From Paraglaciecola sp. 20A4 (GTDB lineage Bacteria > Pseudomonadota > Gammaproteobacteria > Enterobacterales > Alteromonadaceae), in NCBI RefSeq assembly GCF_011378905.1, contig NZ_WTPY01000026.1, positions 1 through 64,000 of the forward strand: DNA of 64,000 nucleotides, given 5' to 3'. Under the pieces are notes generated by a model, which saw nothing but the letters and a program-made list of their open reading frames with translations, was not told the origin of the DNA and searched no databases. The position numbers were made by a program, and so were the translations under genes. Of this stretch, positions 1 through 9,251 are shown in pieces (within the stretch, counting starts at the first letter, position 1; every line of letters starts with the position of its first letter).

Positions 1-1
1 G

Positions 2-127
2 CCTGAGTCCGATACAATATCGACATCAGGCCTTGGTTGCCGCTTAGAAATGAGTCCAACTTTATGGGGTCACTTCATTTTGCTAACGGCTTTTTTAATG
101 ATTCAAATAATGCCCAATAATGATTAA
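2..127 (+). CDS. Possible 3' end of a membrane protein gene (partial)
   Basis: An open plus-strand frame enters from the left edge and ends at a TAA at 125-127, overlapping the last bases of panC, which is convergent. It encodes about 41 residues ending in a hydrophobic stretch ([16 protein letters not shown]) that could be a last membrane segment. The only support is the open frame and the hydrophobicity. It may be chance; no family is recognisable from so short a piece. Confidence 0.25.
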   Translation, partial: PESDTISTSGLGCRLEMSPTLWGHFILLTAFLMIQIMPNND

Positions 128-975
128 GTTAATGACACCTGAATATTATCAATCAAACGGGTACGTCCTAAAAACGCAGCTGCTAAGATGACTACTTTAG
201 TCTCTTCATGGCCTGGTTGTAAAAGTGTATCTGCCGAGCGAATTTCGATGTAATCAATGCTAAATCCTGCTTGCGCCAGTTGCTCACAACATTCACTGGT
301 AATGCGCGAAAAGTCTCGTCTGCCGGATTCAATTTTTTGCTGCATCTCTTGTAGACGTTGGTACAAGGTAGGCGCTAAAACTCTCTGCTGGGCATTAAGA
401 TACTGATTACGTGAACTCATCGCTAACCCATTATCTTCGCGGGTCGTGATCACACCATGAACCGTTAAATTCATTGATAGGTCAGTGACCATGGCTTTGA
501 TAACTTGTAATTGCTGAAAGTCTTTTTCACCAAAAAAAGCCATGTTCGGCTGCACCATATTGAACAGTTTACAGACAATGGTGGCCACACCGCGAAAATG
601 ACCTGGCCTGCTGGCACCGCAAATCATATATGAAATACCTGGCACTTCGACAAACGTTTGCTGCTCAAGGCCCCGGGAATAGATATCTTTTACTTGCGGG
701 GTAAACAAAACGTCTACACCCATTTCACTTAATATTTTGCGGTCATTTTCTAATGTGCGTGGATATGCTTCTAAATCTTCGTCAGGACCAAACTGCAGCG
801 GATTCACAAAGATAGACACCACCACAACATCAGCCTTCAATTTAGCTTCTCTAACTAAATTAAGGTGACCTTGATGTAAATTCCCCATGGTCGGAACAAA
901 CGCAATAACCTTAGACTCAGCCTGCCAGCTGCGACGTACGTCGCGTAAACTAGCAATGTTACTAATCACTCGCAT
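124..975 (-). CDS. panC: Pantothenate synthetase PanC
   Basis: Pantoate-beta-alanine ligase, the ATP-dependent last step of pantothenate synthesis, a cytosolic enzyme. The protein has the family signature: [10 protein letters not shown] (HIGH-like ATP-binding motif) near residue 30, the FVNPLQF segment, GEKDFQQ near the middle and the MSSRN loop (KMSKS-like). Length from ATG 975 is 283 residues, equal to the E. coli enzyme. An ATG 30 nt further upstream would overlap panB and add a non-conserved tail, so 975 is preferred; it has a GTGAG-type ribosome site. It lies 7 nt after the panB stop and is surely co-transcribed with it. Confidence 0.97.
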   Translation of the reverse strand: MRVISNIASLRDVRRSWQAESKVIAFVPTMGNLHQGHLNLVREAKLKADVVVVSIFVNPLQFGPDEDLEAYPRTLENDRKILSEMGVDVLFTPQVKDIYSRGLEQQTFVEVPGISYMICGASRPGHFRGVATIVCKLFNMVQPNMAFFGEKDFQQLQVIKAMVTDLSMNLTVHGVITTREDNGLAMSSRNQYLNAQQRVLAPTLYQRLQEMQQKIESGRRDFSRITSECCEQLAQAGFSIDYIEIRSADTLLQPGHEETKVVILAAAFLGRTRLIDNIQVSLT

Positions 976-982
976 AATTAAC

Positions 983-1780
983 TCACTTACTAAAACTGTG
1001 GGCATCAGACGGAAAGCTACCGTCCTTCACTTCTTCAATATATTGGCTAACTGCGGTACGCATATCACCCGTTTCCTGCAGATAATTTTTGGAGAATTTA
1101 GGCATGTAGTTAGCGCTGATACCAAACATATCGTGCATAACAAGGATTTGTCCATCCGTATCAGGCCCCGCGCCAATGCCAATAACCGGAATATCGATTG
1201 CTTGGGAAATCGCCCCAGCTAACTCTGTCGGTACACACTCGAGTACCAGCAATTGTATACCCGCAGCGGCCATTTCTTTGGCTTGTTCAAGCATTTGTTC
1301 AGCTTGGAAGTCGTCACGACCTTGGATTTTAAAGCCACCAAAAACATGAACCGATTGTGGGGTTAACCCTAGGTGTCCACACACAGGTACGCCACGCTCG
1401 TTCAAACCCTTGATACTTTCTAGCAACCAGCGTCCGCCTTCAACCTTAACCATACTCGCGCCAGCAGACATTAACTTTGCTGCATTGAGGTAAGTTTGTT
1501 GTGGAGTGGAATACGACATAAAAGGCATGTCAGCTATTACAAACGCACGGTCAACACCTTTACGCACAGCACGTGTGTGATAAGCCACATCATCAATACT
1601 TACGCCTAGTGTGTCGTCACAGCCTTGTAGGACCATCCCCAACGAATCACCAATCAGAAGTACGTCTATCCCTTGCTCATCAAACAACTTTGAGAAGCTC
1701 GCATCATAGGCGGTAAGCGCACTAATTTTTTCGCTTTGTTGCTTCATTTTCAACAACGTGGAAGTTGTGACTTTTTTCAT
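983..1780 (-). CDS. panB: Ketopantoate hydroxymethyltransferase PanB
   Basis: 3-methyl-2-oxobutanoate hydroxymethyltransferase makes ketopantoate from alpha-ketoisovalerate and methylene-tetrahydrofolate, the first committed step of pantothenate synthesis. Visible family motifs are [11 protein letters not shown], the metal and substrate segment [28 protein letters not shown] and [13 protein letters not shown]. Length is 265 residues, as in E. coli (264). The start ATG is preceded by TGGAG. Pairing with panC, and with folK upstream, links folate and CoA precursor synthesis in one transcript, as in other gammaproteobacteria. Confidence 0.97.
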   Translation of the reverse strand: MKKVTTSTLLKMKQQSEKISALTAYDASFSKLFDEQGIDVLLIGDSLGMVLQGCDDTLGVSIDDVAYHTRAVRKGVDRAFVIADMPFMSYSTPQQTYLNAAKLMSAGASMVKVEGGRWLLESIKGLNERGVPVCGHLGLTPQSVHVFGGFKIQGRDDFQAEQMLEQAKEMAAAGIQLLVLECVPTELAGAISQAIDIPVIGIGAGPDTDGQILVMHDMFGISANYMPKFSKNYLQETGDMRTAVSQYIEEVKDGSFPSDAHSFSK

Positions 1781-1866
1781 TTTGAATCACTCCAGTACGA
1801 TGAACACTAAATAGAGCTTGAGTAAATCAGGCACTATACGGATTTTTTAACGGATTTCTATCACAC

Positions 1867-2355
1867 TCATTTATACGGTAATTTTTGCAACCCATTTAAC
1901 GGGCAATTTTTAAGCACAGAGGTCAATTTTGTACCACAAGGCAGGGTTAGATCTGAAGCGATTTCATGTAAGGGATACAAAACAAATTCTCTTTGCTTCA
2001 TTCCATAATGTGGAACAGTAAGTTCTTGTGAATCAATAACTTGATCTGAAAAAAGTAGGATGTCAAGATCCAAAGTTCGGGGTCCCCAACGTTCAGCTTT
2101 ACGCTCTCGCCCGTGATCTAATTCAATTTTTTGTAAGCAATGAAGAAATTCTATAGGTGGTAAGTCAGTTTGCACGGCAACCACGGCATTAACATAGCTA
2201 GGCTGATCCTGCGGACCCATAGGACGGCTAACATACAAACTCGATGTTGCCGAAATATGCGTATCAATAATTGCCTCTATTGCTTGCAAAGCGTTAGATA
2301 TTTGTTGTTCGGGCTCGGCTAGGTTACTGCCTAGCCCAACGAATACACGGCTCAT
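1867..2355 (-). CDS. folK: HPPK, 6-hydroxymethyl-dihydropterin pyrophosphokinase FolK
   Basis: Transfers pyrophosphate from ATP to 6-hydroxymethyl-7,8-dihydropterin in folate synthesis. The N-terminus VFVGLGSNL and the HPPK signature RWGPRTLDLDILLF (around residues 90-103) are both intact, and the 162-residue length fits the family. Its ATG overlaps the pcnB stop by 4 nt (ATGA type), implying translational coupling. About 86 nt without a convincing terminator separate it from panB. Confidence 0.96.
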   Translation of the reverse strand: MSRVFVGLGSNLAEPEQQISNALQAIEAIIDTHISATSSLYVSRPMGPQDQPSYVNAVVAVQTDLPPIEFLHCLQKIELDHGRERKAERWGPRTLDLDILLFSDQVIDSQELTVPHYGMKQREFVLYPLHEIASDLTLPCGTKLTSVLKNCPLNGLQKLPYK

Positions 2356-3737
2356 TCTGTAGCTTTCTTCTTGCCTCGATAACGACTTCTGCGTTTAGGA
2401 CCGCCACCTTCTTTTTCACGTAAAGCTTTCATCATAGTTTGACGCTCTTCAGGGTCAACATTTTGAAAATCAGTCCACCACTGAGCAAGCGTTAATAACT
2501 CCCCACCTTCTATCTGCGCGCGGATCAACAAGAAGTCGTAGGCCGCTCTAAACTTCGGGTGCTCAAGCATTTGTAATGCTCTACGTCCATAACGCTTAGG
2601 TAGGCGCTGTTGAAGCTGCCAAATCTCACGTACGGTAATAGTAAAGCGTTTAGGGATCATAATACGCTGAATTTGGCGGTGTAGCACATCGCTTAAGGCT
2701 AAATTAAAGGCATCAAAATGGTTTAAGCCGCCTTCAACCATATGTTGCTGACAACGCTCTTCAAGTGGATACCACAGTAAAGCTGCAAAAATGAAAGCGG
2801 GCGTCACTTTCATATCTGAATTGATTCGGTTGTCGGTATTCATTAGCACTTGTTCAATAAAGGCTAATTCACGGCTGTTTTGTGTTTTCAGCAAAGGCCC
2901 TAATTGGGGGAACAATTGTTCAAACAAATTAAACTCGTTTAACAACTTGTATGTTTCTAATCCTTGTCCTGATAATAATAATTTCAATACTTCTTCGAAC
3001 AAACGAGCAGGCGGAATATTTGCCATCAAAGGTGCAAGTTCGTACATTGGTTTAGCTGTCTCAGGACTGATCTTCATGCCTAGCTTCACGGCAAAACGCA
3101 CGGCCCGTAACATACGAACGGGATCTTCACGGTAGCGTGTAGCTGGATCGCCGATCATACTTATTTCGCGGTTTTTGACAGCTTGCATGCCTTGGGCAAA
3201 ATCGTGGATACTGAAATCTGCAATATTGTAGTACATAGCATTGACGGTAAAATCTCGACGCTCAGCATCTTCTTCAATACTGCCAAAGACGTTATCGCGT
3301 AATAACTGACCATGATCGCTTTGTTTACTTAAATTTTGCTCTTCAGCGTTATCATCTTGACTAGGATGATGACCACGAAAAGTTGCCACCTCAATGATCT
3401 CACGCCCGAAAACGACGTGAGCAAGCCTGAATCTGCGCCCAATGAGTCTGCAATTCCTGAATAACTCCTTGACCTGCTCAGGCGTTGCGTTGGTTGTTAC
3501 ATCAAAGTCTTTAGGTTTCTTACCCAATAAGATGTCACGTACACATCCGCCAACCAAATAAGCTTGATAGCCATTGTTATGCAGACGATATAGAACCTTT
3601 AGCGCATTATCACTGATGTCACTGCGTGATACCGGATGTTCTGCACGAGGGATAATATTGGCAACAAGAGTGGTTTTAGCCGTGCTCGGCGTGCTTTTAA
3701 ACGCCTCTTTGACCTTGTTGATTACGCGAGAAATAAT
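2352..3737 (-). CDS. pcnB: Poly(A) polymerase I PcnB, AUU start
   Basis: Adds poly(A) tails to RNA 3' ends and promotes decay. The nucleotidyltransferase core is clear: LVGGCVRDILLG, then KDFDVTTNATPEQVKELF and RRFRLAHV; the RNA-binding part follows, with a basic tail (GGGPKRRSRYRGKKK). No ATG, GTG or TTG lies in frame between the stop at 3792-3794 and the conserved core, except a TTG at 3555-3557 inside the LVGG motif. The upstream frame is conserved: IISRVINKV aligns with the E. coli N-terminus (IFTRVANF), and PRAEHPVSRSDISDNALKVLYRL precedes the core. I therefore start at ATT 3735-3737, with GGAG about 10 nt upstream. E. coli pcnB is known to start at AUU. This gives 461 residues, close to E. 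coli. Confidence 0.93.
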   Translation of the reverse strand: MISRVINKVKEAFKSTPSTAKTTLVANIIPRAEHPVSRSDISDNALKVLYRLHNNGYQAYLVGGCVRDILLGKKPKDFDVTTNATPEQVKELFRNCRLIGRRFRLAHVVFGREIIEVATFRGHHPSQDDNAEEQNLSKQSDHGQLLRDNVFGSIEEDAERRDFTVNAMYYNIADFSIHDFAQGMQAVKNREISMIGDPATRYREDPVRMLRAVRFAVKLGMKISPETAKPMYELAPLMANIPPARLFEEVLKLLLSGQGLETYKLLNEFNLFEQLFPQLGPLLKTQNSRELAFIEQVLMNTDNRINSDMKVTPAFIFAALLWYPLEERCQQHMVEGGLNHFDAFNLALSDVLHRQIQRIMIPKRFTITVREIWQLQQRLPKRYGRRALQMLEHPKFRAAYDFLLIRAQIEGGELLTLAQWWTDFQNVDPEERQTMMKALREKEGGGPKRRSRYRGKKKATE

Positions 3738-3791
3738 AAGTTCAGCTCCATGATTAAGGAATACCCATAAAGGGGATTTTGACGCGTACGA

Positions 3792-4721
3792 TCATATACT
3801 GTCTGGCGCGTCAATTCTATTGTCAAACGCATTCGCTTTATTGCCAATTAGCGCTTCGTTCCAGTTACTCTGTGCCCAGCACAATATTTCTTCTACAGTG
3901 GCATTAGTCATACCCAGCGGTACATTTAAACCAAGAATACCCAAAGCGGAACATAAATTACTCGCAGCACGTTCATTTATCAATGCCGGTGCGTGATTCT
4001 GCTTACTTAATTTTTGGCCATTCTCGCCTAATACCAAAGGAAGGTGCATATAAACTGGCGCAGGTAGCTTGAAAAGCCTATACAGCGCCAACTGAAAGGC
4101 GGTAGCAGGCAAAATGTCTGCACCCCGCACCACTTCGGTTATCCCTGAGTGAATATCGTCCACCACAACGGCAAGTTGATATGCATATAAACCGTCTTTT
4201 CGACGCAAAATGAAGTCATCGTTCATTTCGCTATTAAAAACAATTGCCCCTAGAGCAATATCAGTCATTTCCCTAATACCGACGGTATTGCGCAAAACGG
4301 TTGCGCTGCCCTGAGAAGCAAGTGTTAATTCTGAACATGGACAGGGTTGCCCCTTAGGGTTAGCTAAACGCTGCTTTCGCGTACATTGGCAATAGTAACT
4401 ATGGCCATGGTTAAATAATGCGCTCAATGCTTGTTCATAGTACTGGTGGCTATCGTGCTGGTAAATAACCTTATCATCCCAGCAAAGTCCATGCTGCTCC
4501 AACGTACGTTTAATCAGCGTGTCCGCGCCCTTTTGTTCCCGGGGCGGGTCAATATTTTCAATACGCAATAACCACTTGCCACTCATTTGACGCGCCCGCA
4601 AATAGCTGCCTAGTGCGGCCACTAAAGAACCTAAATGCAAAGGTCCGGAGGGAGACGGTGCAAACCGGCCCACATAGCGCTCATTTTGATTGGTACTATT
4701 TTCAGCGAAAGGTAGTTTCAT
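3792..4721 (-). CDS. gluQ: Glutamyl-Q tRNA(Asp) synthetase GluQ
   Basis: Attaches glutamate to queuosine at position 34 of tRNA(Asp); a GluRS catalytic-domain paralogue without an anticodon-binding domain. Seen: GRFAPSPSGPLHLGSL (HIGH motif, residues 18-33), RIENIDPPRE, zinc-site cysteines in CQCTRKQRL and PCPC, and the class I KLSKQN motif. Length 309 is typical. It sits between dksA and pcnB exactly as in E. coli (yadB). A hairpin between dksA and gluQ suggests partial transcriptional separation from dksA. The window also encodes QueG, which makes the queuosine that GluQ modifies. Confidence 0.96.
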   Translation of the reverse strand: MKLPFAENSTNQNERYVGRFAPSPSGPLHLGSLVAALGSYLRARQMSGKWLLRIENIDPPREQKGADTLIKRTLEQHGLCWDDKVIYQHDSHQYYEQALSALFNHGHSYYCQCTRKQRLANPKGQPCPCSELTLASQGSATVLRNTVGIREMTDIALGAIVFNSEMNDDFILRRKDGLYAYQLAVVVDDIHSGITEVVRGADILPATAFQLALYRLFKLPAPVYMHLPLVLGENGQKLSKQNHAPALINERAASNLCSALGILGLNVPLGMTNATVEEILCWAQSNWNEALIGNKANAFDNRIDAPDSI

Positions 4722-4735
4722 TGATTCATATGCAC

Positions 4736-4763
4736 AAAAAAAGCTGCATTTAGCAGCTTTTTT
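4736..4763 (-). terminator. Rho-independent terminator after dksA
   Basis: A GCTGC / GCAGC stem (4743-4747 with 4753-4757) has a 5-nt ATTTA loop and is flanked by A7 and T6, so it reads as a U-tract hairpin on either strand. It lies 14 nt after the dksA stop and 14 nt before the gluQ start, so it probably ends or attenuates dksA transcription. Confidence 0.8.
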
Positions 4764-4777
4764 AACAATTCAAGGAG

Positions 4778-5227
4778 TTACCCTTGAAGTTGCTTCTCTT
4801 TAATTTCAGCTAATGTTTTGCAATCGATACATAAATCAGCTGTGGGGCGCGCTTCTAAGCGTCTTACACCAATTTCAATCCCACAAGTATCACAAAAGCC
4901 GAAATCATCGTCTTCAATACGCTTTAGGGTTTTTTCGATTTTCTTAATCAGTTTACGTTCCCGGTCACGTGTTCGAAGTTCAATACTGAACTCCTCTTCC
5001 TGAGCAGCCCTGTCAACAGGATCGGGAAAGTTAGCCGCTTCATCTTGCATATGATGAACTGTGCGATCTACTTCTTGACGTAACTGGTCGCGCCATGCTT
5101 TTAACAACAAACGGAAATGCTCCATTTGTTTGTCATTCATGTATTCCTCGCCTGCTTTCTCCTGATAAGGAGTAAGTCCAGCTAAGGCTAATAATCCGAG
5201 TGTTTTCATGGTGTTTCCTGTTGGCAT
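4778..5227 (-). CDS. dksA: RNA polymerase-binding transcription factor DksA
   Basis: Binds the RNA polymerase secondary channel and works with ppGpp. The coiled-coil tip residues [12 protein letters not shown] and the four-cysteine zinc finger (CDTCG then CIDCK) are intact, as is the C-terminal [21 protein letters not shown] segment. The frame is open 117 nt further upstream, but that part does not resemble DksA. ATG 5225-5227 has an AAGGAG site 8-9 nt away and gives [10 protein letters not shown]..., matching E. coli in length (149 versus 151). A second ATG at 5207-5209 is also possible (AGGAAA). Confidence 0.96.
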   Translation of the reverse strand: MPTGNTMKTLGLLALAGLTPYQEKAGEEYMNDKQMEHFRLLLKAWRDQLRQEVDRTVHHMQDEAANFPDPVDRAAQEEEFSIELRTRDRERKLIKKIEKTLKRIEDDDFGFCDTCGIEIGVRRLEARPTADLCIDCKTLAEIKEKQLQG

Positions 5228-5393
5228 CAGCCAATTCTCCTTAACTACGAGCACAGGACGGTTTTGTGCAAGCGGATATGTATAACAGAAAGAAATACCG
5301 CTGGCAATTTTGCGCACTGACCTACTGTACTTGCTAAAAACCAATTTCCGACGGGCAATATGGCGATGTCGGCGAAAAAATCAACTTTTATTT

Positions 5394-6098
5394 TCAGTCG
5401 ATTACACTGAGCCGTTGATTTAGCGTAATATTTTGTTCATCGATAATACACGAGTATGCCAAAATTTCGACTCCAACAGCCATTGCGTGTTTAAAGCATT
5501 CTGCGTATATAGGATCAATATGCTCCGCTACTTTGACACTATCGATACCCGTGTGCTGAACACAAAAAAGTAAAACTGCACGATTTCCTTGTTCAACCAT
5601 CGCAGCTAATTCACGCAAATGTTTCTGCCCGCGCACTGTCTTGGCATCAGGAAAATATCCTTGGCCCGATTCAAGTAACGTCACTGACTTAACCTCAAGA
5701 TAACAATTTTTTTGTCCTGCTGCGGTAAGTAAGAAGTCGACACGACTGTTTTCGTGACCAAAACGAACTTCAGGTTGAATGGAATCATAACCAACAAGTT
5801 CGATGACCCGTTCATGCTGCAAAGCTTCACCAACGATTTTATTGGCGTTATTAGTATTAATACCAATCCAGTGACCTTTTGCCGTTACCCCTATCTCCCA
5901 AGTATAGTTGAGTTTTCGTTTGGGATTGTTACTTGGTGATAACCATACTTGCATATTTTGTTCGGCGCAGCTGGTCATAGCTCCCGTGTTGGGACAGTGC
6001 GCTATAACTTCTTCACCATTTAATAATGTCACGTCTGTTAAGAACCGTTTGTAACGTTTTATTAATACGCCTTCAATCAAACTGTTATTAAAATGCAT
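5394..6098 (-). CDS. sfsA: SfsA family DNA-binding/nuclease-like protein
   Basis: The sugar fermentation stimulation protein A family: a basic OB-like N-terminal part (IEGVLIKRYKRFL, residues 8-20) followed by a nuclease-like fold. Family motifs seen: CPNTGAMTSC, RVDFLL, CYLEVKSVTL and FPDAKTVRGQKHLREL, with acidic/lysine residues typical of PD-(D/E)XK nucleases. Length 234 equals E. coli SfsA. It lies upstream of dksA as in E. coli, and diverges from pepB with a 68-nt shared promoter gap. The exact role of SfsA is not settled. Confidence 0.94.
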   Translation of the reverse strand: MHFNNSLIEGVLIKRYKRFLTDVTLLNGEEVIAHCPNTGAMTSCAEQNMQVWLSPSNNPKRKLNYTWEIGVTAKGHWIGINTNNANKIVGEALQHERVIELVGYDSIQPEVRFGHENSRVDFLLTAAGQKNCYLEVKSVTLLESGQGYFPDAKTVRGQKHLRELAAMVEQGNRAVLLFCVQHTGIDSVKVAEHIDPIYAECFKHAMAVGVEILAYSCIIDEQNITLNQRLSVID

Positions 6099-6166
6099 TT
6101 ATCACCATACTGTTTATCGTCACAAAATTGCTATGATATTGGCTTACTTTCTCTTAGGAGTGTTTT

Positions 6167-7450
6167 ATGTCTCGACTTTCTATTCAACTGTCTACTTCAG
6201 CCGCACCTGCTCATTGGGGCAAGAATGCTTTGCTGTCGTTTGACAATGAAAGCGCTACAATCCACCTGTTATCTGATGATCATCAACATCGAATCATTCG
6301 TCGCGCAGCACGCATTCTAGACGGTTTGACGCTAGATTTCGTTACTTTATGCGGCAAATGGCATATCGAACAACAATGGGCATTTGCCTGCAGTTTCACC
6401 AACACTAAAAAACAGCACCGTATTCAATGGGCTGACGACGATAATAGCAATACGCTAACCCAACGTTATCAAGCATTAGTGTTCACCCGCAATCAAACTA
6501 ACGCCACACCGGAGGATTTGTCCCCCGAAAAGTTGGCCAGCAGCAGCACAGAATGGTTGACCAGCTTAAGTCCAAGCCACGTCAGTGCTAAGCAATGGAC
6601 CGGTGAAGAATTAATTGAACAGCAGTGGCACGGTCTTTACAACGTGGGGCGTGGCAGTGAGCGGCCACCTGTAATGTTGGAGGTAGACTACAATCCAACG
6701 GGCGACCCTTTAGCGCCAGTGAGTGCGGCATTAGTGGGTAAAGGTATTACGTTCGATAGTGGTGGTTATAGCATCAAAAGTAGTGAAGGCATGTTACATA
6801 TGAAATGTGATATGGGCGGTGCTGCTATGGTGACAGGCGGTCTTGGTTTGGCGATCATGCAAGGTTTGAACAAGCGTGTGAAACTCTATTTATGCTGTGC
6901 TGAGAATTTAATAAGCGGTCACGCATACAAACTAGGGGATATTATCACCTATAAAAATGGCACCACGGTAGAGATAGTTAATACTGATGCTGAAGGCCGT
7001 TTAGTATTAGCCGATGGTTTAATTGCAGCAACTGAAACCCAGGCACCTTTGATCATCAATGCAGCTACGTTGACTGGTGCTGCAAGCGTGGCGTTAGGTC
7101 GAGATTACAACGCATTTTTTGCCTTAGACAAAAACCTAATGCAACGCATGCTAGGTTACGCCTCCGACGAAAATGAGCCAGCTTGGCCTTTACCACTAGA
7201 AACATGGCATCAAGAAAAATGTCCTTCCAATTACGCGGATACGGCGAACAGTCGAGTACAAAAAGGTGGTGGCGCAGGTGGGGCATCGAATGCTGCTGGT
7301 TTCTTATCACGTTTTGTGGGAAATGATGGTCAAGGTTGGTTACATATGGATCTTGCGGCAGCATTTAATGACAGTGCTGACGCTTATTCTCCTGCTGGCG
7401 CGTCCGCCATGGGGATTCGCACCATCGCTAAAGCGTTGTTAGAAGAGTAA
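6167..7450 (+). CDS. pepB: M17 leucyl aminopeptidase, PepB type
   Basis: A cytosolic dinuclear-metal aminopeptidase. The M17 catalytic core is intact: GKGITFDSGGYSIK (Lys and Asp metal ligands, about residues 191-204), MKCDMGGAAMVTG and the NTDAEGRLVLADGL signature. It matches E. coli PepB closely through the whole length, including the NVGRGSERPPV segment and the C-terminal GWLHMDLAAA, and both are 427 residues. ATG 6167 follows TAGGAG. A strong hairpin follows at 7494. Confidence 0.95.
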   Translation: MSRLSIQLSTSAAPAHWGKNALLSFDNESATIHLLSDDHQHRIIRRAARILDGLTLDFVTLCGKWHIEQQWAFACSFTNTKKQHRIQWADDDNSNTLTQRYQALVFTRNQTNATPEDLSPEKLASSSTEWLTSLSPSHVSAKQWTGEELIEQQWHGLYNVGRGSERPPVMLEVDYNPTGDPLAPVSAALVGKGITFDSGGYSIKSSEGMLHMKCDMGGAAMVTGGLGLAIMQGLNKRVKLYLCCAENLISGHAYKLGDIITYKNGTTVEIVNTDAEGRLVLADGLIAATETQAPLIINAATLTGAASVALGRDYNAFFALDKNLMQRMLGYASDENEPAWPLPLETWHQEKCPSNYADTANSRVQKGGGAGGASNAAGFLSRFVGNDGQGWLHMDLAAAFNDSADAYSPAGASAMGIRTIAKALLEE

Positions 7451-7493
7451 GGCTTTAGGGAATGCCCCTAAAAAATAAACCTTATTATGCATT

Positions 7494-7527
7494 ACCTAGG
7501 TGCCATTGAAAGTGGCCCTAGGTTTTT
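7494..7527 (+). terminator. Rho-independent terminator after pepB
   Basis: ACCTAGG (7494-7500) pairs with CCTAGGT (7517-7523), extended by GCCA/TGGC (7502-7505 with 7513-7516) after a one-base bulge, 7-nt loop, then TTTTT. A smaller TTTAGGG/CCCTAAA hairpin lies just after the pepB stop (about 7454-7471). Confidence 0.75.
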
Positions 7528-7571
7528 AAATTGCATAGTGTATGTAGTGTAGAGCAAGGTATTCGTGCTTA

Positions 7572-7755
7572 TTATAAGCCACCTAAACGCTCTGGGAGTA
7601 CTTTGTATTTATTAACATCTGCAGAATTAAAAAATAGGTTTTCCTTGTTCATTTTTGTCAGTGGCAATCAGCAGGCTTTCACGCTCTAATCCCTCAACTC
7701 TAATGGCTCCTATACCTAAAAATGTAGTGACCTCGTCAACTATCATCACACTCAT
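7572..7755 (-). pseudogene. Small HTH-like protein gene broken by a +1 shift in a T6 run (or frameshifted)
   Basis: On the minus strand an ATG at 7753-7755 has a strong AAGGAG site 6-7 nt upstream. The frame reads MSVMIVDEVTTFLGIG... for 42 residues and stops at 7627-7629, right after a run of six T. Skipping one base in that run continues as ...KPIFNSADVNKYKVLPERLGGL and stops at 7572-7574, giving about 60 residues. The pattern (VDEVTTFLGI, then a turn, then a basic/polar segment) resembles small excisionase/MerR-like helix-turn-helix proteins. That resemblance is by eye only. A lost gene, a sequencing slip or programmed frameshifting all fit. Confidence 0.45.
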
Positions 7756-7973
7756 TTTTAGCTCCTTGTTTAATTAAAATTCCAAAAATGGCAAACACAT
7801 TGTTGTTCAGTAAATAACCCTCAATCAACCATGATAAAAAATTTACCTGAATATTTTTAAAGCCATAAAATAAAAAATAGATAAATGTTTCAATCAGATG
7901 GGTTGTGCCTACCAGATGTTATACACTGACCAGCGGATTATCCTCAACATTAACCCACTATCAGAGTAACACT

Positions 7974-8564
7974 ATGGATATTTGGTCAGCGGCCATTACA
8001 TTATTTTTGATCATGGACCCCTTAGGTAACTTGCCTGTATTCATGTCAGTATTGAAATCCATTGAACCAAAGCGTCGTCGTGTCGTATTGATTCGAGAGT
8101 TATTATTTTCGCTGATCATCATGATGGGATTTTTGTTTAGTGGTCAAGCGGTACTAGATTTTCTGAGTGTTAAGCAAGAAACGGTAAGCATTGCTGGCGG
8201 CATTATTTTATTTTTGATTGCACTTAAAATGATTTTTCCGCAACCTGGTGGTGTGACTGGTTTACCTGCGGGTGAAGAGCCCTTTATTGTTCCTTTAGCT
8301 ATTCCTATGATTGCTGGACCATCAATTCTCGCTGCGCTAATTTTATTAGCTAACCAAGACCATAGCCGCATGCTTGATTGGTCTCTTGCACTTCTCGCGG
8401 CTTGGTTTGTGACGGCCATTATTTTGATGTTTTCCAACTTATTCCATCGTGTGCTTGGCGAACGAGGACTCATCGCCATCGAACGGTTAATGGGTATGAT
8501 CCTAATCATGATTTCAATTCAAATGCTGTTAGACGGCATTGGAAAATTTTATTCGCTTGTGTAG
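7974..8564 (+). CDS. yhgN: MarC/NAAT family inner-membrane protein YhgN
   Basis: A six-segment inner-membrane protein of the MarC family, transport role unproven. LFLIMDPLGNLPVFMSVLK at the N-terminus, AGEEPFIVPLAIPMIAGPS in the middle and IERLMGMILIMISIQMLLDGI at the end match E. coli YhgN nearly line by line. The frame is open further upstream, but ATG 7974 gives 196 residues (E. coli 197) and starts right at the first membrane segment; AGAG lies 8 nt upstream. yjaG follows after 22 nt. Confidence 0.93.
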   Translation: MDIWSAAITLFLIMDPLGNLPVFMSVLKSIEPKRRRVVLIRELLFSLIIMMGFLFSGQAVLDFLSVKQETVSIAGGIILFLIALKMIFPQPGGVTGLPAGEEPFIVPLAIPMIAGPSILAALILLANQDHSRMLDWSLALLAAWFVTAIILMFSNLFHRVLGERGLIAIERLMGMILIMISIQMLLDGIGKFYSLV

Positions 8565-8586
8565 ATTGCGAAACAATGAGGCTACA

Positions 8587-9183
8587 ATGAAAGACAACAA
8601 ACTAACTATTTTTCAACAGGTTAGAGAGCTAGAAAGCTGGCAAGCAGTGGCTTTTTCAGCCGCATTACTTGAGCGTATGCTGCCTAATTACCAACTATTT
8701 TGCGAAGCTACAGAGTTTGCCGATCCGAGTCAGTATCGTAATAGTTTGAACGTTATTTGGGAGTGGTTAGCACACCCTAAAACGAAAATTAACTTGGCAG
8801 CTCAATTAGAAAAAGTTGAATCAACCGTGCCTGACCCAAACGATTTCGACAGTATTGGCGTTTATCCGGCTATTGATACGGCCATGTCTATGTCCGCAAT
8901 TATATTATTACTAATGGAAGAGGACTTACAAGGTGCTGTTGTGGTTAGTAAACTTGCACAAGGTACAGTTGAAGCGTTTATTGAAGCAACCTCAGAAATT
9001 GAACTAAGCGATGAAGAAATAAAGCAACATCCACTGATGCAATGGGAAATCGAAACCCAACGGGAGCTATTAACGCTCTTAGCAAGCAGTCCTAAAAATG
9101 CCCAAACCTGTAAAGATCTGCGTGAAATTGCCATCGGTGAAGGCATGAGCAATATCGGTATTGATATCGCTCACACAGAATAA
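8587..9183 (+). CDS. yjaG: DUF416 family protein YjaG
   Basis: A 198-residue soluble acidic protein of the YjaG/DUF416 family, function unknown. Recognised by WQAVAFSAALLERMLPNYQLF at the N-terminus, GVYPAIDTAMSMSAII in the middle and EIAIGEGMSNIGI near the C-terminus. ATG 8587 has GAGG five nt upstream; the frame runs back to 8539 over the yhgN end, but that extension lacks a site. Probably co-transcribed with yhgN. Confidence 0.92.
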   Translation: MKDNKLTIFQQVRELESWQAVAFSAALLERMLPNYQLFCEATEFADPSQYRNSLNVIWEWLAHPKTKINLAAQLEKVESTVPDPNDFDSIGVYPAIDTAMSMSAIILLLMEEDLQGAVVVSKLAQGTVEAFIEATSEIELSDEEIKQHPLMQWEIETQRELLTLLASSPKNAQTCKDLREIAIGEGMSNIGIDIAHTE

Positions 9184-9251
9184 ACCTCTGGTGTTAAGTG
9201 CGCCGCCAATCCCTTTGATAAACTAAACTTCAGAGGGATTATACTTAGCCA

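Noticed and set aside
3555-3557. TTG as start of pcnB
   Set aside because: It falls inside the conserved LVGGCVRD catalytic motif and would remove the conserved N-terminal part.
5228-5344. N-terminal extension of DksA by 39 residues
   Set aside because: The frame is open, but the sequence does not resemble DksA, and ATG 5225-5227 has a strong AAGGAG site and the family length.
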